DNA of 64,000 nucleotides. It comes from UBA4971 sp900019985. Lineage in GTDB: Bacteria > Bacillota > SHA-98 > UBA4971. The position numbers were made by a program, and so were the translations under genes. The notes below the pieces were generated by a model. That model had not been told where the DNA came from and ran no database searches. It worked only from the letters and a program-made list of their open reading frames with translations. The DNA lies in assembly GCA_050949175.1 (NCBI GenBank), contig JBMNFG010000014.1, positions 13,493 to 77,492 on the forward strand, given 5' to 3'. Shown here one piece after another: positions 9,162-18,871 of the stretch; position 1 is the first letter of the stretch, and every line of letters begins with the position of its first letter.

Positions 9162-9434
9162 ATGTTCTGTAATAGGCAGTTGTCTGTCAATCAGGTCAGT
9201 ACTGCTAAGGCCATGGAGAAGTTATCATCGGGCCTTCGGATTAACCGGGTTGGTGACGACGCTGCCGGTCCTGCGACTTCCGAAAAGATGAGAGGGCACA
9301 TCCGTGGGTTGAAACAGGCAGAAAGAAACGCTCAAGACCGGATTTCTTTGATTCAGACTGCTGAGGGTGGTCTTAATTAGATTCGTTCTATCTTGCACCG
9401 GATGCGGGAGTTGTCGGTGCAAGAAGGTCTCTAG
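9162..9434 (+). pseudogene. Flagellin N-terminal relic
   Basis: Reading from ATG at 9162 gives a short divergent start and then QLSVNQVSTAKAMEKLSSGL, the conserved flagellin D0/D1 N-terminus, continuing through RINRVGDDAAGPATSEKMRG to SLIQTAEGGLN. A TAG interrupts at 9378-9380 where flagellins have Glu; the same frame continues IRSILHRMRELSVQ and stops again at 9432-9434. The very start (normally MRINHNI...) is replaced and the whole central and C-terminal part is missing (normal length 270 or more). No chaperone or other flagellar gene lies nearby. It is a dead fragment, perhaps left by a deletion that brought in the restriction locus downstream. Confidence 0.85.
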
Positions 9435-9607
9435 GGAGTAGCCTGAGCATGGTTCTTTCTGCAAAAGCTCAGACTGGTACAGACAGGATTTCCACCAGAT
9501 GTTGTCTAAACATAGAAAAGACGTAATATTTGATAGATATTTGGTCAGTACGTCAGGTAATCGGTGTTTACCTTTGAGATACTGCTGGATTTCGAGGAGG
9601 ACAATCC

Positions 9608-11607
9608 ATGAATAACTGGGGTGAAAAGGTTAGCTTCATCTGGTCAGTTGCGGACTTATTGCGGGGTCCATATCGTCCTAACCAATACAAGGATGTAATA
9701 CTACCTATGACCGTGCTTCGGCGTCTAGATTGCGTTTTGGCTCCCACCAAGCAGAAGGTGCTGGATGTATACGAGAAGATGAAAGACGGCCCGGTGAGGA
9801 ATTTAGAGCCGTTCCTTAAACAAGCGTCAGGGTATGAGTTTTACAATATCAGTAAGTTCACCTTTGAGTCACTAAAGGGTGATCCAGATAACCTGGCTGT
9901 TAACCTGGTTCAATATATGAAAAGCTTTAGCGATAAGGCCCAGGAAATCATCGATAGCTTTGGCTTCGAAGAACATATAGCAAAACTCGACAAGACCAAT
10001 AGGTTGTATCTACTGGTAGAGCGTTTCAGTGAGCTTGATCTGCATCCGAATAAGGTCTCTAACCGGGAGATGGGATATATTTTTGAAGAGCTTATCCGTC
10101 GGTTCAATGAAGCCAGCAACGAGGAAGCTGGGGATCACTTCACGCCTAGGGAAGTGATTCAGCTTATGGTAGATTTACTATTCTTGCCAGACAGCGATAT
10201 TCTTTCGGTTAGGGGAATAGTCAAGACTATGTACGATCCCGCATGTGGAACAGGTGGAATGCTCTCAGTAACCGACAACTACCTGCAGGAGCTGAATCCC
10301 CAAGGCCATTTAGAGCTATTCGGCCAGGACTATAACGCACAAGCTTATGCCATTTGTGGCTCTGATATGATGATTAAGGGCCAGAGTATGGAGAATATCA
10401 AGTATGGTGATAGCTTTACCAACGATATGCACAAGGGGAAACGCTTTGACTACATGCTAGCCAATCCGCCCTTCGGTGTAGAGTGGAAGCCCCAGCGGGA
10501 TTTCATCGAGAAAGAGCACAAAGAACAGGGGTTCGGTGGGCGTTTTGGTGCAGGGCTTCCCCGGATCAATGATGGTTCTCTTCTGTTTTTGCAGCACATG
10601 CTTAGTAAAATGAAGCCTGTTGATGAGGGTGGAACAAGGCTTGGTATAGTGTTCAATGCTTCCCTTTGTTTACCGGTGGTGCCGGTTCAGGGGAGAGCGA
10701 AATACGCTGCTGGATTCTGGAAAACGATTGGCTGGAAGGAATCGTGGCATTACCTGATCAGCTATTCTACAATACGGGTATTAGCACTTATATATGGATT
10801 CTGACTAACCGCAAACCGCCTCACCGTAAGGGAAAAGTACAGCTTGTTGATGGTACGAGCTTCTACAAGAAGATGCGGAAGAGCCTGGGCAATAAGCGGA
10901 ATGAGATCTGTGATGAGCAGCGGGCCGAGATCACACGCCTATATGGGGAGTTCCAGGAGGGCGAGTTCGTCCGCATTTTCGATAATGAAGACTTTGGCTA
11001 CCAGCGCATCACTGTGGAGCGCCCCTTAAGACTTAACTTTGCTGTTACCGATGAGCGCCTAGAACGTGTCAAGCAAACAAGGCAGTTCCAGTCATTGGCT
11101 ATGTCAAGGAAGCGGAAGGATAGCGAAGAAGCCGCTAGGGAAATAGCGGAAGGTAAGAAAAGACAGGAGCAAATCCTTGAGGCCCTGGAGTCTCTTCGTC
11201 CTTTAGGTGTCGTGAAAAACAGAGAGCAGTGGGCAGAAGCCATGAGGAAGGCTGGTATTAGGGAGCCTGCTGGACTCTTCAAGGCAATTCTCATGGCACT
11301 CTCTGAGCGAGATGAGAATGCGGATATCTGTGGGGACAAGAATGGAAATCCAGAGCCCGATCCGGAACTTAGAGATTATGAGAATGTGCCGCTGAAAGAA
11401 GATATCCACGCATACATGGAAAGAGAAGTGCTCCCCTTTGTGCCCGATGCCTGGGTGGATGAAGACAAGACGAAGATAGGCTATGAGATCAGTTTAAACC
11501 GATATTTCTACAAATACACACCTCCCCGACCACTAGAAGAGATTGAGGCTGACCTGAAAAAGATTGAGCAAGAGATCGCTGATATGCTAGCGGAGATGAG
11601 ACTATGA
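9608..11607 (+). pseudogene. hsdM: Type I restriction-modification methyltransferase subunit HsdM, frameshifted
   Basis: Starts at ATG 9608 behind GAGGAGG. The first frame holds the N-terminal HsdM domain, motif I DPACGTGGM (about residue 210) and the catalytic NPPFG (about 286), which methylate adenine N6 in the HsdS-defined site. At 10662-10664 the frame breaks: after GIVFNAS the expected PLFTGGAGSGESEIR reads on only in the +1 frame from 10665/10666. One C missing from a C run (three instead of four) explains it exactly. The second frame completes the C-terminal HsdS/HsdR contact region to 11607 and overlaps hsdS by ATGA. As written the product is truncated, so M and R activity would both fail unless this is a consensus error or a slippage-controlled switch. 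Confidence 0.9.
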
Positions 11608-12881
11608 GGTGGAAGCGATATCCAGCCTATAAAGATTCAGGTGTGGAGTGGCTTAGTGAAGTGCTTGAGCACTGGGATGAGTATTCACTCCACTGGTGTG
11701 TTGAAGAGATAAACACTGATGTTAGAACGGATAGTATGATTTATATTGGGTTAGAGCACATTGATTCGTGGACAGGCAAGGTCCGCTTTGTCGACCAAGT
11801 GTCTGAGGGAATCTCAGGAAAGCATTTTCTTCCGGGCGATGTTCTTTTTGGAAAACTGCGTCCGTATCTGGCAAAAGGATTTGTTGCCGATAAATACGGC
11901 CTTTGCTCAGGCGAACTACTGGTTCTCAGACCCCATGGTATGAATCGGTTTTACCTACATTACCTTCTTCTTTCTCCTGGGTTCGTGGGTTGCGTCGACT
12001 CATCTACCTATGGTGCAAAAATGCCCCGCGCCAGCTGGGAGTTCATCCGTAAGATCGTTATCCCTGTTCCAAGTCTTGGCGAACAAGAGTGCATAGCCTC
12101 TTTCATAGATGCTCAGACACGTGGCATCGACACCCTAATCTCCAAGAAACAGCGTCAGCTAGAGTTGCTCGAAGAAAAGCGCATCACCTTGATAACCCAT
12201 GCTGTCACCAAGGGCCTTGATCCAGATGTAAAGATGAAGGATTCGGGCGTGGAGTGGTTGGGGGAGGTACCGGAGCATTGGAAAGTGGTTTCGCTAAAGC
12301 GAATGGCCAGGATTTCTTACGGACTAGGGCAGCCACCAAGAGAACTAGAAGATGGCATTCCGCTTATCCGGGCGACGGACGTTAGTCGGGGAACTATTGA
12401 CCTTTCCAACTGTTTGAGAGTTGATCCTACAGATGTTCCTGCTGGACGCGATGCATTTCTAGAACCCGGTGATATCATAGTTGTCCGGAGTGGGGCGTAC
12501 ACGGGGGACTCCGCGGTGGTTCCTAGAGAACTAGCCGGAGCTGTTGCAGGATATGATATGATTGTGCGCTGCTCAGATTGTCTTGCAGAGTTCATGGCGT
12601 ATGTTCTTCTCAGTGATTCTATGGCTCAACAAATCAACATGGTATCATCCAGAGCAGCGCAGGCTCATCTCAATGCTGAGCAACTGGGCGATTGTATTGG
12701 CGCTTTCCCGCCTTTTGAGGAGCAACGTTCGATAGCACGTTACCTTGATCGCGAAACCACCCGCATGAATGTAATAAGGGACAAGATTCAGCACTCTATC
12801 GAACTCCTCCAAGAATACCGCTCCGCCCTTATCTCTGCTGCGGTAACCGGGCAGATCGATGTGCGTGAGGAGGTAATATAG
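11604..12881 (+). CDS. hsdS: Type I restriction-modification specificity subunit HsdS
   Basis: 425 residues, ATG overlapping the hsdM stop (ATGA). Two target-recognition domains, each introduced by a near-identical KDSGVEWL motif (about residues 10 and 212), are followed by the helical spacers AQTRGIDTLISKKQRQLELL and the C-terminal helix near RETTRMNVIRDKI. This is the half-repeat layout in which each domain reads one half of a bipartite DNA site and the helices set the spacing. The frame is intact, unlike its hsdM and hsdR neighbours. The recognised sequence cannot be predicted from this alone. Confidence 0.93.
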   Translation: MRWKRYPAYKDSGVEWLSEVLEHWDEYSLHWCVEEINTDVRTDSMIYIGLEHIDSWTGKVRFVDQVSEGISGKHFLPGDVLFGKLRPYLAKGFVADKYGLCSGELLVLRPHGMNRFYLHYLLLSPGFVGCVDSSTYGAKMPRASWEFIRKIVIPVPSLGEQECIASFIDAQTRGIDTLISKKQRQLELLEEKRITLITHAVTKGLDPDVKMKDSGVEWLGEVPEHWKVVSLKRMARISYGLGQPPRELEDGIPLIRATDVSRGTIDLSNCLRVDPTDVPAGRDAFLEPGDIIVVRSGAYTGDSAVVPRELAGAVAGYDMIVRCSDCLAEFMAYVLLSDSMAQQINMVSSRAAQAHLNAEQLGDCIGAFPPFEEQRSIARYLDRETTRMNVIRDKIQHSIELLQEYRSALISAAVTGQIDVREEVI

Positions 12882-12883
12882 TC

Positions 12884-15876
12884 ATGTCTCGACACCGATA
12901 CACCGAGACTGCCTTTGAGGCTGCCATAGAAGAGCACTTGCTCAATTATGGAGGCTATCAGAAACGGACCACGGAGACCTTCGATCCAGAGCTGTGCCTG
13001 GATACAGAGATTTTCTTGCGGTTTGTCCAGACAAACAGCCTAAAGAATGGCAGTACCTAGTTGATCTTCGAAGGGGCCAGGCAGCTGAAACCCTGGTCGG
13101 TGATCTCTGCCGCGCCCTAGACTCTGAACACGAAGGCTGTCTCAATGTCCTGCGCCATGGCTTCAAATGCTTTGGTAAAACCTTTAGAGCAGCGTACTTC
13201 GCTCCGGCCAGTGGTCTAAATCCCGAGATCCAGCGCCTATATGATGCCAACATCCTGACGGTAACAAGGCAAGTACGCTATGCCACTCAGCATTCCAAGA
13301 CCCTAGATATGGTGTTAAGCCTTAATGGCATACCCATTATCACAGCAGAGCTCAAGAACCCCATGACCGGGCAGACATGGAGAGATGCCGTTTATCAATA
13401 TAAGCGCGATAGAGATCCCAAAGACCTGATCTTTCAGTTCGGTAAGCGTACTCTAGTCCACTTTGCCGTTGATCCCGACTTGGTGTATATGACTACCAAG
13501 CTAGATGGTACTAATACTTCTTTCCTCCCCTTTAACAAGGGTGATGGCATCGGAGCAGGTAACCCGGTCAACCCTAACGGACATAGAACTGCTTACCTGT
13601 GGGAGGAAATTTGGCAGAAGGATAGCCTCATGGAGATTATAGCTAAGTACATGCATCTGGAGGTTAGCGATAAGCAGATAGGTGGCAAGCGGGTAAGGAA
13701 GAAGACTATGATCTTTCCACGCTACCACCAACTAGACGTTGTCCGCAAGCTAGTTAGCGATGCACGGGCCGTCGGTGTAGGCAAGAATTACTTAATTCAG
13801 CACTCAGCAGGGAGCGGTAAGAGTAACAGTATCGCTTGGCTGGCTCATCAGCTAAGCAGTCTGCATGACGATGAGGATAACAAGGTATTTCACTCGGTGG
13901 TGGTTGTAACCGATCGCAGGGTCTTGGACCAGCAATTGCAGGACACGATTTATCAGTTTGAACATAAGGCCGGTGTTGTGGAGAAGATCGATCGAGACTC
14001 AATGCAGCTGGCTAAAGCCTTGAAAAACGGGGTACCAATTATCATTACTACTCTCCAGAAGTTTCCCTACGTAACTGAACGGATTGGGGTCTTAGACACC
14101 AAACGCTATGCTGTCATAATCGACGAAGCCCATAGCTCTCAAGGTGGGGAGACCGCCACAGAACTTAAGGGAACCCTAGGTGGTGCATTACTGGTTCGAG
14201 AAGCCAGGAGAAGAGCGGAAGAAGAGGGCTTGGCAGATTACGAAGAGGAAATCCTACGCACTATGGCCAAGCGTGGTCGTCAGGAGAATATCAGCTTCTT
14301 CGCCTTTACAGCAATGCCGAAGTATAAGACCCTGGAGGTATTTGGCGAGAAGAACGAGTACGGAGTACCGGAACCATTTCATCTGTATTCCATGCGCCAG
14401 GCAATCGAAGAAGGCTTTATCCTAGATGTACTGGAGCACTACACTACGTATAAGACCTACTTTAAACTGATCAAGTCCATCGAAGATGATCCCAAGGTAG
14501 ATAAGCACAAGGCATCTAAGGCCCTAGCTCGGTTTGTCAGTCTCCACCCGTATAATATCGCGCAAAAGACTGAAGTCATTATTGAACACTTTAACGCTTT
14601 CACTAGGCACAAGATTGGCGGCAAGGCGAAGGCCATGGTTGTTACCTCATCCCGCCTTCACGCTGTTCGCTACAAACAGGCTTTTGATAAATATATCAAA
14701 GAGCGCGGCTACGATCATATCCGTGCCCTAGTGGCATTTTCCGGTACTGTCGTCGATCCAGAGAATCCCAATGTAGAGTATACTGAGAGCCAGATGAATG
14801 GCGGTATTCGGGAAGATGAACTGCGGGCGCAATTCGATACTGACAAATACCATGTGCTAATCGTAGCAGAGAAATTCCAGACAGGTTTTGATCAGCCCCT
14901 CCTACACACCATGTACGTCGACAAGAAGCTTTCAGGAGTTCATGCAGTACAAACTCTATCTAGGCTTAATCGCACCTACCCAGGGAAAGAAGGCACCTTT
15001 ATCCTAGACTTTGTAAATGATGCTGAGGACATCCAGGCTGCCTTCCAACCTTACTATGAGAAAACCATGGTAGGCGATCGGGTTGATTATAAGCAGCTTT
15101 ATGAACTACAGGCCAAACTAGACTCGTACCAGGTATTCTGTAATGCTGAGGTGGAGGAGTTCTGCAAGGTTTTCTTTAGGCCTAAGAAGGTCCTAACCAC
15201 TCAGGACCACGGCAAACTGAATGCCATTATCGATCCCGCAGTACAGCGATTCCGAAAGCTAGATGATGAGACCCAGCAAGAGTTCAGGGATACTGCCGGT
15301 GCCTTTAGGCGTCTATATGCCTTTCTTGCCCAAATCATTCCCTTCCAAGATTCTGATCTAGAGAAGCTGTACACCTACATACGATTCTTACTTACCAAAC
15401 TACCCAAACTAGACTATGGACCGAAGTATGACTTTAGTGATGATGTGGACATGCAGTACTACCGCCTGGAGAAAATTCACGAGGGAAGTATCCATCTGGA
15501 ACGTGGAGGGGAAGCCGAAGTCTCTGGGCCTACAGCGGTAGGTACAGGACAAGTCCAACAAGAGGAGGCGCCACTCTCGGAACTGATTCGGGTGCTGAAC
15601 GAACGTTTTGGCGCAGAATGGGGAGAAGGAGATCGGCTATTTCTGGAATCCATTAAGGCGGATGCAATTCAGGACCCCATTATCCAAGAGGCCGCTAAAG
15701 TAAACACTCTGGAGAACTTCTCATACAAGGCCAAACGCCTGGTAGATGACCTAGTCATGAGTAGGATAGACAAGAATAACCATATGGTGGCCAAATGCTT
15801 CGACAATCCGGAGTTTCAACACCTGGTGCAGCAGGCTCTTTACCGCAGTATCTATTATGATATCCATGCTCAATAA
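12884..15876 (+). pseudogene. hsdR: Type I restriction endonuclease subunit HsdR, frameshifted near the N-terminus
   Basis: The natural start is ATG 12884, two bases after the hsdS stop with GAGGAGGT upstream. That frame reads a typical N-terminus (RHRYTETAFEAAIEEHLL ... FDPELCLD) but reaches TAG at 13058. The rest of the protein (QPKEWQYL onward) continues in the -1 frame; one base lost around 13027-13037 explains the break. Downstream are the nuclease core PIITAELKNP (E-x-K), Walker A HSAGSGKSN (near 13801), the DEAH box IIDEAHSS (near 14123), the motor motif FFAFTAMP (usually TATP) and the family C-terminus. A shorter product could start at GTG 12994 but would lack the first 37 residues. 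HsdR needs HsdM and HsdS, so restriction is probably off if the sequence is right. Confidence 0.9.
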
Positions 15877-16106
15877 GATTCCCCAGGCGGCTACCTACCA
15901 GAAGACTGTCGTAGGCCCCCTTAAGGGGTAAGTTCATTCTTGCTAACGAACGAAGCTCCATCAGTGCCGAGAATCGAGATGAACTGACCTGGAGGTCTAC
16001 GTCAAGTATTAGGCAGTGAAATCGCAAGATGATATGTGCATTCTTGGGATTAACCTGAGGATTTACGTGAAGAGGGAAGAGGTAATCGGCGAAGCCGGGA
16101 TTCAAA

Positions 16107-16502
16107 TCAGCCCGGAATCACTTTGACGAAACAGGTCCTCGTCCTAGGTCCGTCAAACTCACAGAAATAAATGCCTTGCCATCTTCCCAACAAAAGCCTG
16201 CCATTTTCGATGATAACTGTTACACTGCTTCCTATGATGCTTGCTTTCATGTGAGCTGTGGTATTTCCTTCGATATGGCGGTATTCCGGGTGATGTGGAC
16301 AGGTTTTGCCGAGACCGTACAGCATGTCTGTGACTACATCAGGATCAGCATTCTCGTTGATTGTGATTCCTGCAGTGGTGTGCGGGCAGTATACTATACA
16401 AATTCCATCGGTTATACCGCTTTCCCCAACCGCTTCCCGGACTTTTGACGTTATGTCATGAAAACCTTCCCGTGCTGTTTGTAAGGTAAACTTATGTACC
16501 AT
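16107..16502 (-). CDS. YjbQ/UPF0047 family protein
   Basis: 131 residues, the normal size. CPHTTAGITINENADPDV is the family hallmark; conserved His residues (HTTAG, HHPEY, AHMKASIIGSS) cluster in a trimeric beta-barrel in known structures. E. coli YjbQ has weak thiamine-phosphate synthase activity, but the physiological role is unsettled, so the function is left open. It is transcribed away from pucR, sharing a 269-bp divergent region. The open frame begins at ATG 16502. Confidence 0.92.
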   Translation of the reverse strand: MVHKFTLQTAREGFHDITSKVREAVGESGITDGICIVYCPHTTAGITINENADPDVVTDMLYGLGKTCPHHPEYRHIEGNTTAHMKASIIGSSVTVIIENGRLLLGRWQGIYFCEFDGPRTRTCFVKVIPG

Positions 16503-16539
16503 AGCTTTCTTCTCCCTTAGTGTCTTTCAGATGAGTACT

Positions 16540-16568
16540 TTGATATTGTTTTCTTCCCACATTATACT
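16540..16568 (+). promoter_or_regulatory. Predicted sigma-A promoter of pucR
   Basis: TTGATA (16540-16545), a 17-base spacer and TATACT (16563-16568) form a good vegetative promoter on the + strand. It lies about 250 bases before the pucR start, leaving a long untranslated leader with several possible hairpins. Confidence 0.5.
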
Positions 16569-16816
16569 ACAGCGATTCGTCGAGTTCGTGTTTTTGAGGC
16601 TAGAGACAAGGAAATCCGGTGGAATACCCATTCGTCCTTCGACTGGAAAGCCTTTGTGCAATAACCTTAGCAAGGTAGCACTACCCTGAGTCTCCCAAAC
16701 CGAGAAAAAAGGTTTTCGCGCTTTTTTGCAGAAGTGTTTACGCCAAACATCTGCTTAATGCCTGGTAGATTATGTATGTGATATATGTGACAGGAGATCG
16801 GTCAGGTGATGCAGCA

Positions 16817-18478
16817 ATGGGCATAACTCTAAGAGAAGCATTAGACTTAGGAATTCTACCTAAAGCAAGGGTAATCGCAGGTCGTAGGGGCTTAGACAGG
16901 CAGATCCACTATGTAGACATTATGGAGGTGCCTGACCCCGATGACTACATTCGCCAGGGTTTGCTATGCGTCAGCAGCTGGTACGCTATTCGTGGCGACG
17001 AGGAAGCCCAGCTGCGCCTCGTTAAAGCTGCCGCCAACGCCGGAGCTGCCGGTTTTGTCCTCAAAGTCAAGCGTTACCTGGGCCGGTTGAGCCAACGGGT
17101 AATCGATCTTGCTGACGAGTGCGGGCTTCCTATCATTGAGATCGAAGGCGATGAGCCGTACGTCGAGATTACACATCCGCTTCTCACCAAGATCATCAGC
17201 GACCAGGCTTTCAGGTTGGAATATTATTTAAAGGCTCATAAGCTCTTTCGGCGTGTTGCACTTGAGGGCGGAAGCTATGACGCAATCGCAGAGGCTCTGT
17301 ATTCACTCATTCATAATCCTGTTATTTTATGCGATGCCGAAGGAAAGCTCCTGGCCTGGTTTTGCCAGGGGGAAGAGTGTGGCGAGTCTTCTCTTAAGGT
17401 AGGGATGCCTGTCTTAGGTGAGACAGACATCAAGGATCTAAGTCATGTGGATCACTACACTTATCGGGAATCAGGATTGTGCACCGGCGAGTTCTTGGTG
17501 TTCCCCATCCGGGTAGAAGCAGATATTTACGGCTATTGGTTGGTTTGCGAAGCGAACAAAGTCTGCACGGAGCTGGACTTCATCGCCTTGGAGAACGCCA
17601 GCACCATTGCAGCTTTAGAGACTACGAAGAGAGCTGCTGTCTCCGAGATTAAGAGCCATCTGCGCCATGATTTTGTAGATGAACTCATCCGTGGTGTTTG
17701 GATGTCTGAAGAGACTGCTCAAACCAGGGCGTTGGCACTTGGCTGGGAGTTTATCCCTCCTGTAGGGCTTATCGTAGCGGATATTGACGGGTTTGCGGCT
17801 TTTCTCCAGAAGATACAGGATGAAGAGTACGCAAAACAAATCAAGTTAAGGATGCTGGCAGTAACTCAAGAGGTTGTTGCGTCCCATTCGCGCTCGCATA
17901 TTGTGATCGGAAGAAGCGATAGTTGCATTGCAGTTGTTAGCTTGCCCTCAAGGTGCAAAGACGGTAAGGCCGACAGTTGGCTGCTTAAAGTTGCCGAACA
18001 GCTTCAAACGCGCCTGAGAGCAGAACTTGCCGAGATAAGTGTCTCGATTGCCATAAGTCAGCCGTACTTGCGGCTGGTGGAGTTGCGCTCAGGTTATCTT
18101 GAAGCATGTGAACTCATGGATATCTGCAGAATTGTTTGGGGGCCCGGACAAATAGCTACCAAGGAAAAGCTTGATATCTACCGGCTTTTCTATCACTGCG
18201 GCTCCCAAGGCGAGATGGCGGAGTTTTGCAGCAAGCTCCTGAGCTCCCTGGTCAAGGGAGACACAGGCAGCCGTACAGAACTCATCCACACACTTCGAGT
18301 CTACCTTGAATGCGGTGCCTCTATCACAAAGACAGCCCAGTCTTTGTTTATCCATGAAAACACCTTGCGGTATCGTCTGAAGAAGATCGAGAAAGTGTCA
18401 GGACTCGATTTGAAGGACTCCAAGAACTGTTTCAAACTGGCGCTTGCCCTCCATATACTTCCATTTCTTAAGGATTGA
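16817..18478 (+). CDS. PucR-family transcriptional regulator
   Basis: 553 residues from ATG 16817 (MGITLREALD, the usual PucR start), with AGGTGA 7 bases upstream; an in-frame ATG at 16772 lacks such a site. The N-terminal PucR domain (about 1-125) is the ligand-sensing part, the middle is a GAF/GGDEF-like region, and the C-terminus carries the PucR helix-turn-helix (TKTAQSLFIHENTLRYRLKKI, HENTLRYRL being diagnostic). PucR proteins control purine, amino-acid or peptide catabolism. Here the gene ends in a clear terminator, just ahead of the ECF importer and catabolic genes, so it is the likely regulator of that cluster. The ligand is unknown. Confidence 0.9.
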   Translation: MGITLREALDLGILPKARVIAGRRGLDRQIHYVDIMEVPDPDDYIRQGLLCVSSWYAIRGDEEAQLRLVKAAANAGAAGFVLKVKRYLGRLSQRVIDLADECGLPIIEIEGDEPYVEITHPLLTKIISDQAFRLEYYLKAHKLFRRVALEGGSYDAIAEALYSLIHNPVILCDAEGKLLAWFCQGEECGESSLKVGMPVLGETDIKDLSHVDHYTYRESGLCTGEFLVFPIRVEADIYGYWLVCEANKVCTELDFIALENASTIAALETTKRAAVSEIKSHLRHDFVDELIRGVWMSEETAQTRALALGWEFIPPVGLIVADIDGFAAFLQKIQDEEYAKQIKLRMLAVTQEVVASHSRSHIVIGRSDSCIAVVSLPSRCKDGKADSWLLKVAEQLQTRLRAELAEISVSIAISQPYLRLVELRSGYLEACELMDICRIVWGPGQIATKEKLDIYRLFYHCGSQGEMAEFCSKLLSSLVKGDTGSRTELIHTLRVYLECGASITKTAQSLFIHENTLRYRLKKIEKVSGLDLKDSKNCFKLALALHILPFLKD

Positions 18479-18512
18479 CGGTGGTTTCAAAGGGAATTTC
18501 GACGATTTTCGT

Positions 18513-18545
18513 AGGGATCCGACAATTATTGGATCCCTTTTCGTT
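18513..18545 (+). terminator. Intrinsic terminator after pucR
   Basis: AGGGATCC (18513-18520) and GGATCCCT (18531-18538) form a perfect 8-bp stem with a 10-base A/T-rich loop, followed by a T-rich tail. It separates pucR from the ECF operon. Confidence 0.8.
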
Positions 18546-18643
18546 TGTTGTCGACGAAGGGCATTAAAACCGGCATGCCTAATAACATGCGAAAGTAGGA
18601 CAAGTCAACTCAGTATTTGAGAAGAAGAGGAGGTGACTTAGAA

Positions 18644-18871
18644 ATGGCCAAGACGCAGGATGACAATCAACGCAGAGGTAAGCTATGGCTTCTCTTAGCA
18701 GGAATGTTCGTTGTATTTGTCGTTTTCCGCCAAACATACCAGCAAGGACGGAAGCTGCTCGACAACGTGCATCCCTGGGATTGGATCGCTCTTGTAGTTA
18801 TTTTCGGAATACTGTTCTACTACTTGTACAAGTTCAGCAAAGAAGGGATAAGGAAAAATGAAAGGTCCTAA
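18644..18871 (+). CDS. Small two-helix membrane protein, first gene of the ECF operon
   Basis: 75 residues from ATG 18644, with GAGGAGGTGA just upstream (the open frame starts earlier at 18617 but inside that site). A basic N-terminus leads to two hydrophobic helices (WLLLAGMFVVFVVF and WIALVVIFGILFYYLY) joined by a short polar loop, and a basic tail, so both ends probably face the cytoplasm. It overlaps the ATPase gene by 14 bp, implying coupled translation and possibly a structural role with the importer. I recognise no family. Confidence 0.65.
   Translation: MAKTQDDNQRRGKLWLLLAGMFVVFVVFRQTYQQGRKLLDNVHPWDWIALVVIFGILFYYLYKFSKEGIRKNERS

Noticed and set aside
9100..9434. Use of TAG as a sense codon (amber codons in the flagellin relic and phosphatase)
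   Set aside because: TAG ends several intact genes here (yhaN-like, XRE, DUF3796, hsdS), so it is an ordinary stop codon.
15755..16105. 116-residue - strand protein after hsdR
   Set aside because: Overlaps the hsdR C-terminus; no start signal and no recognisable family.
16086..16116. tRNA-like T-arm (GGATTCAAATC between CCGGG and CCCGG)
   Set aside because: No acceptor, D or anticodon arms around it; it is the 3-prime end of the yjbQ gene.
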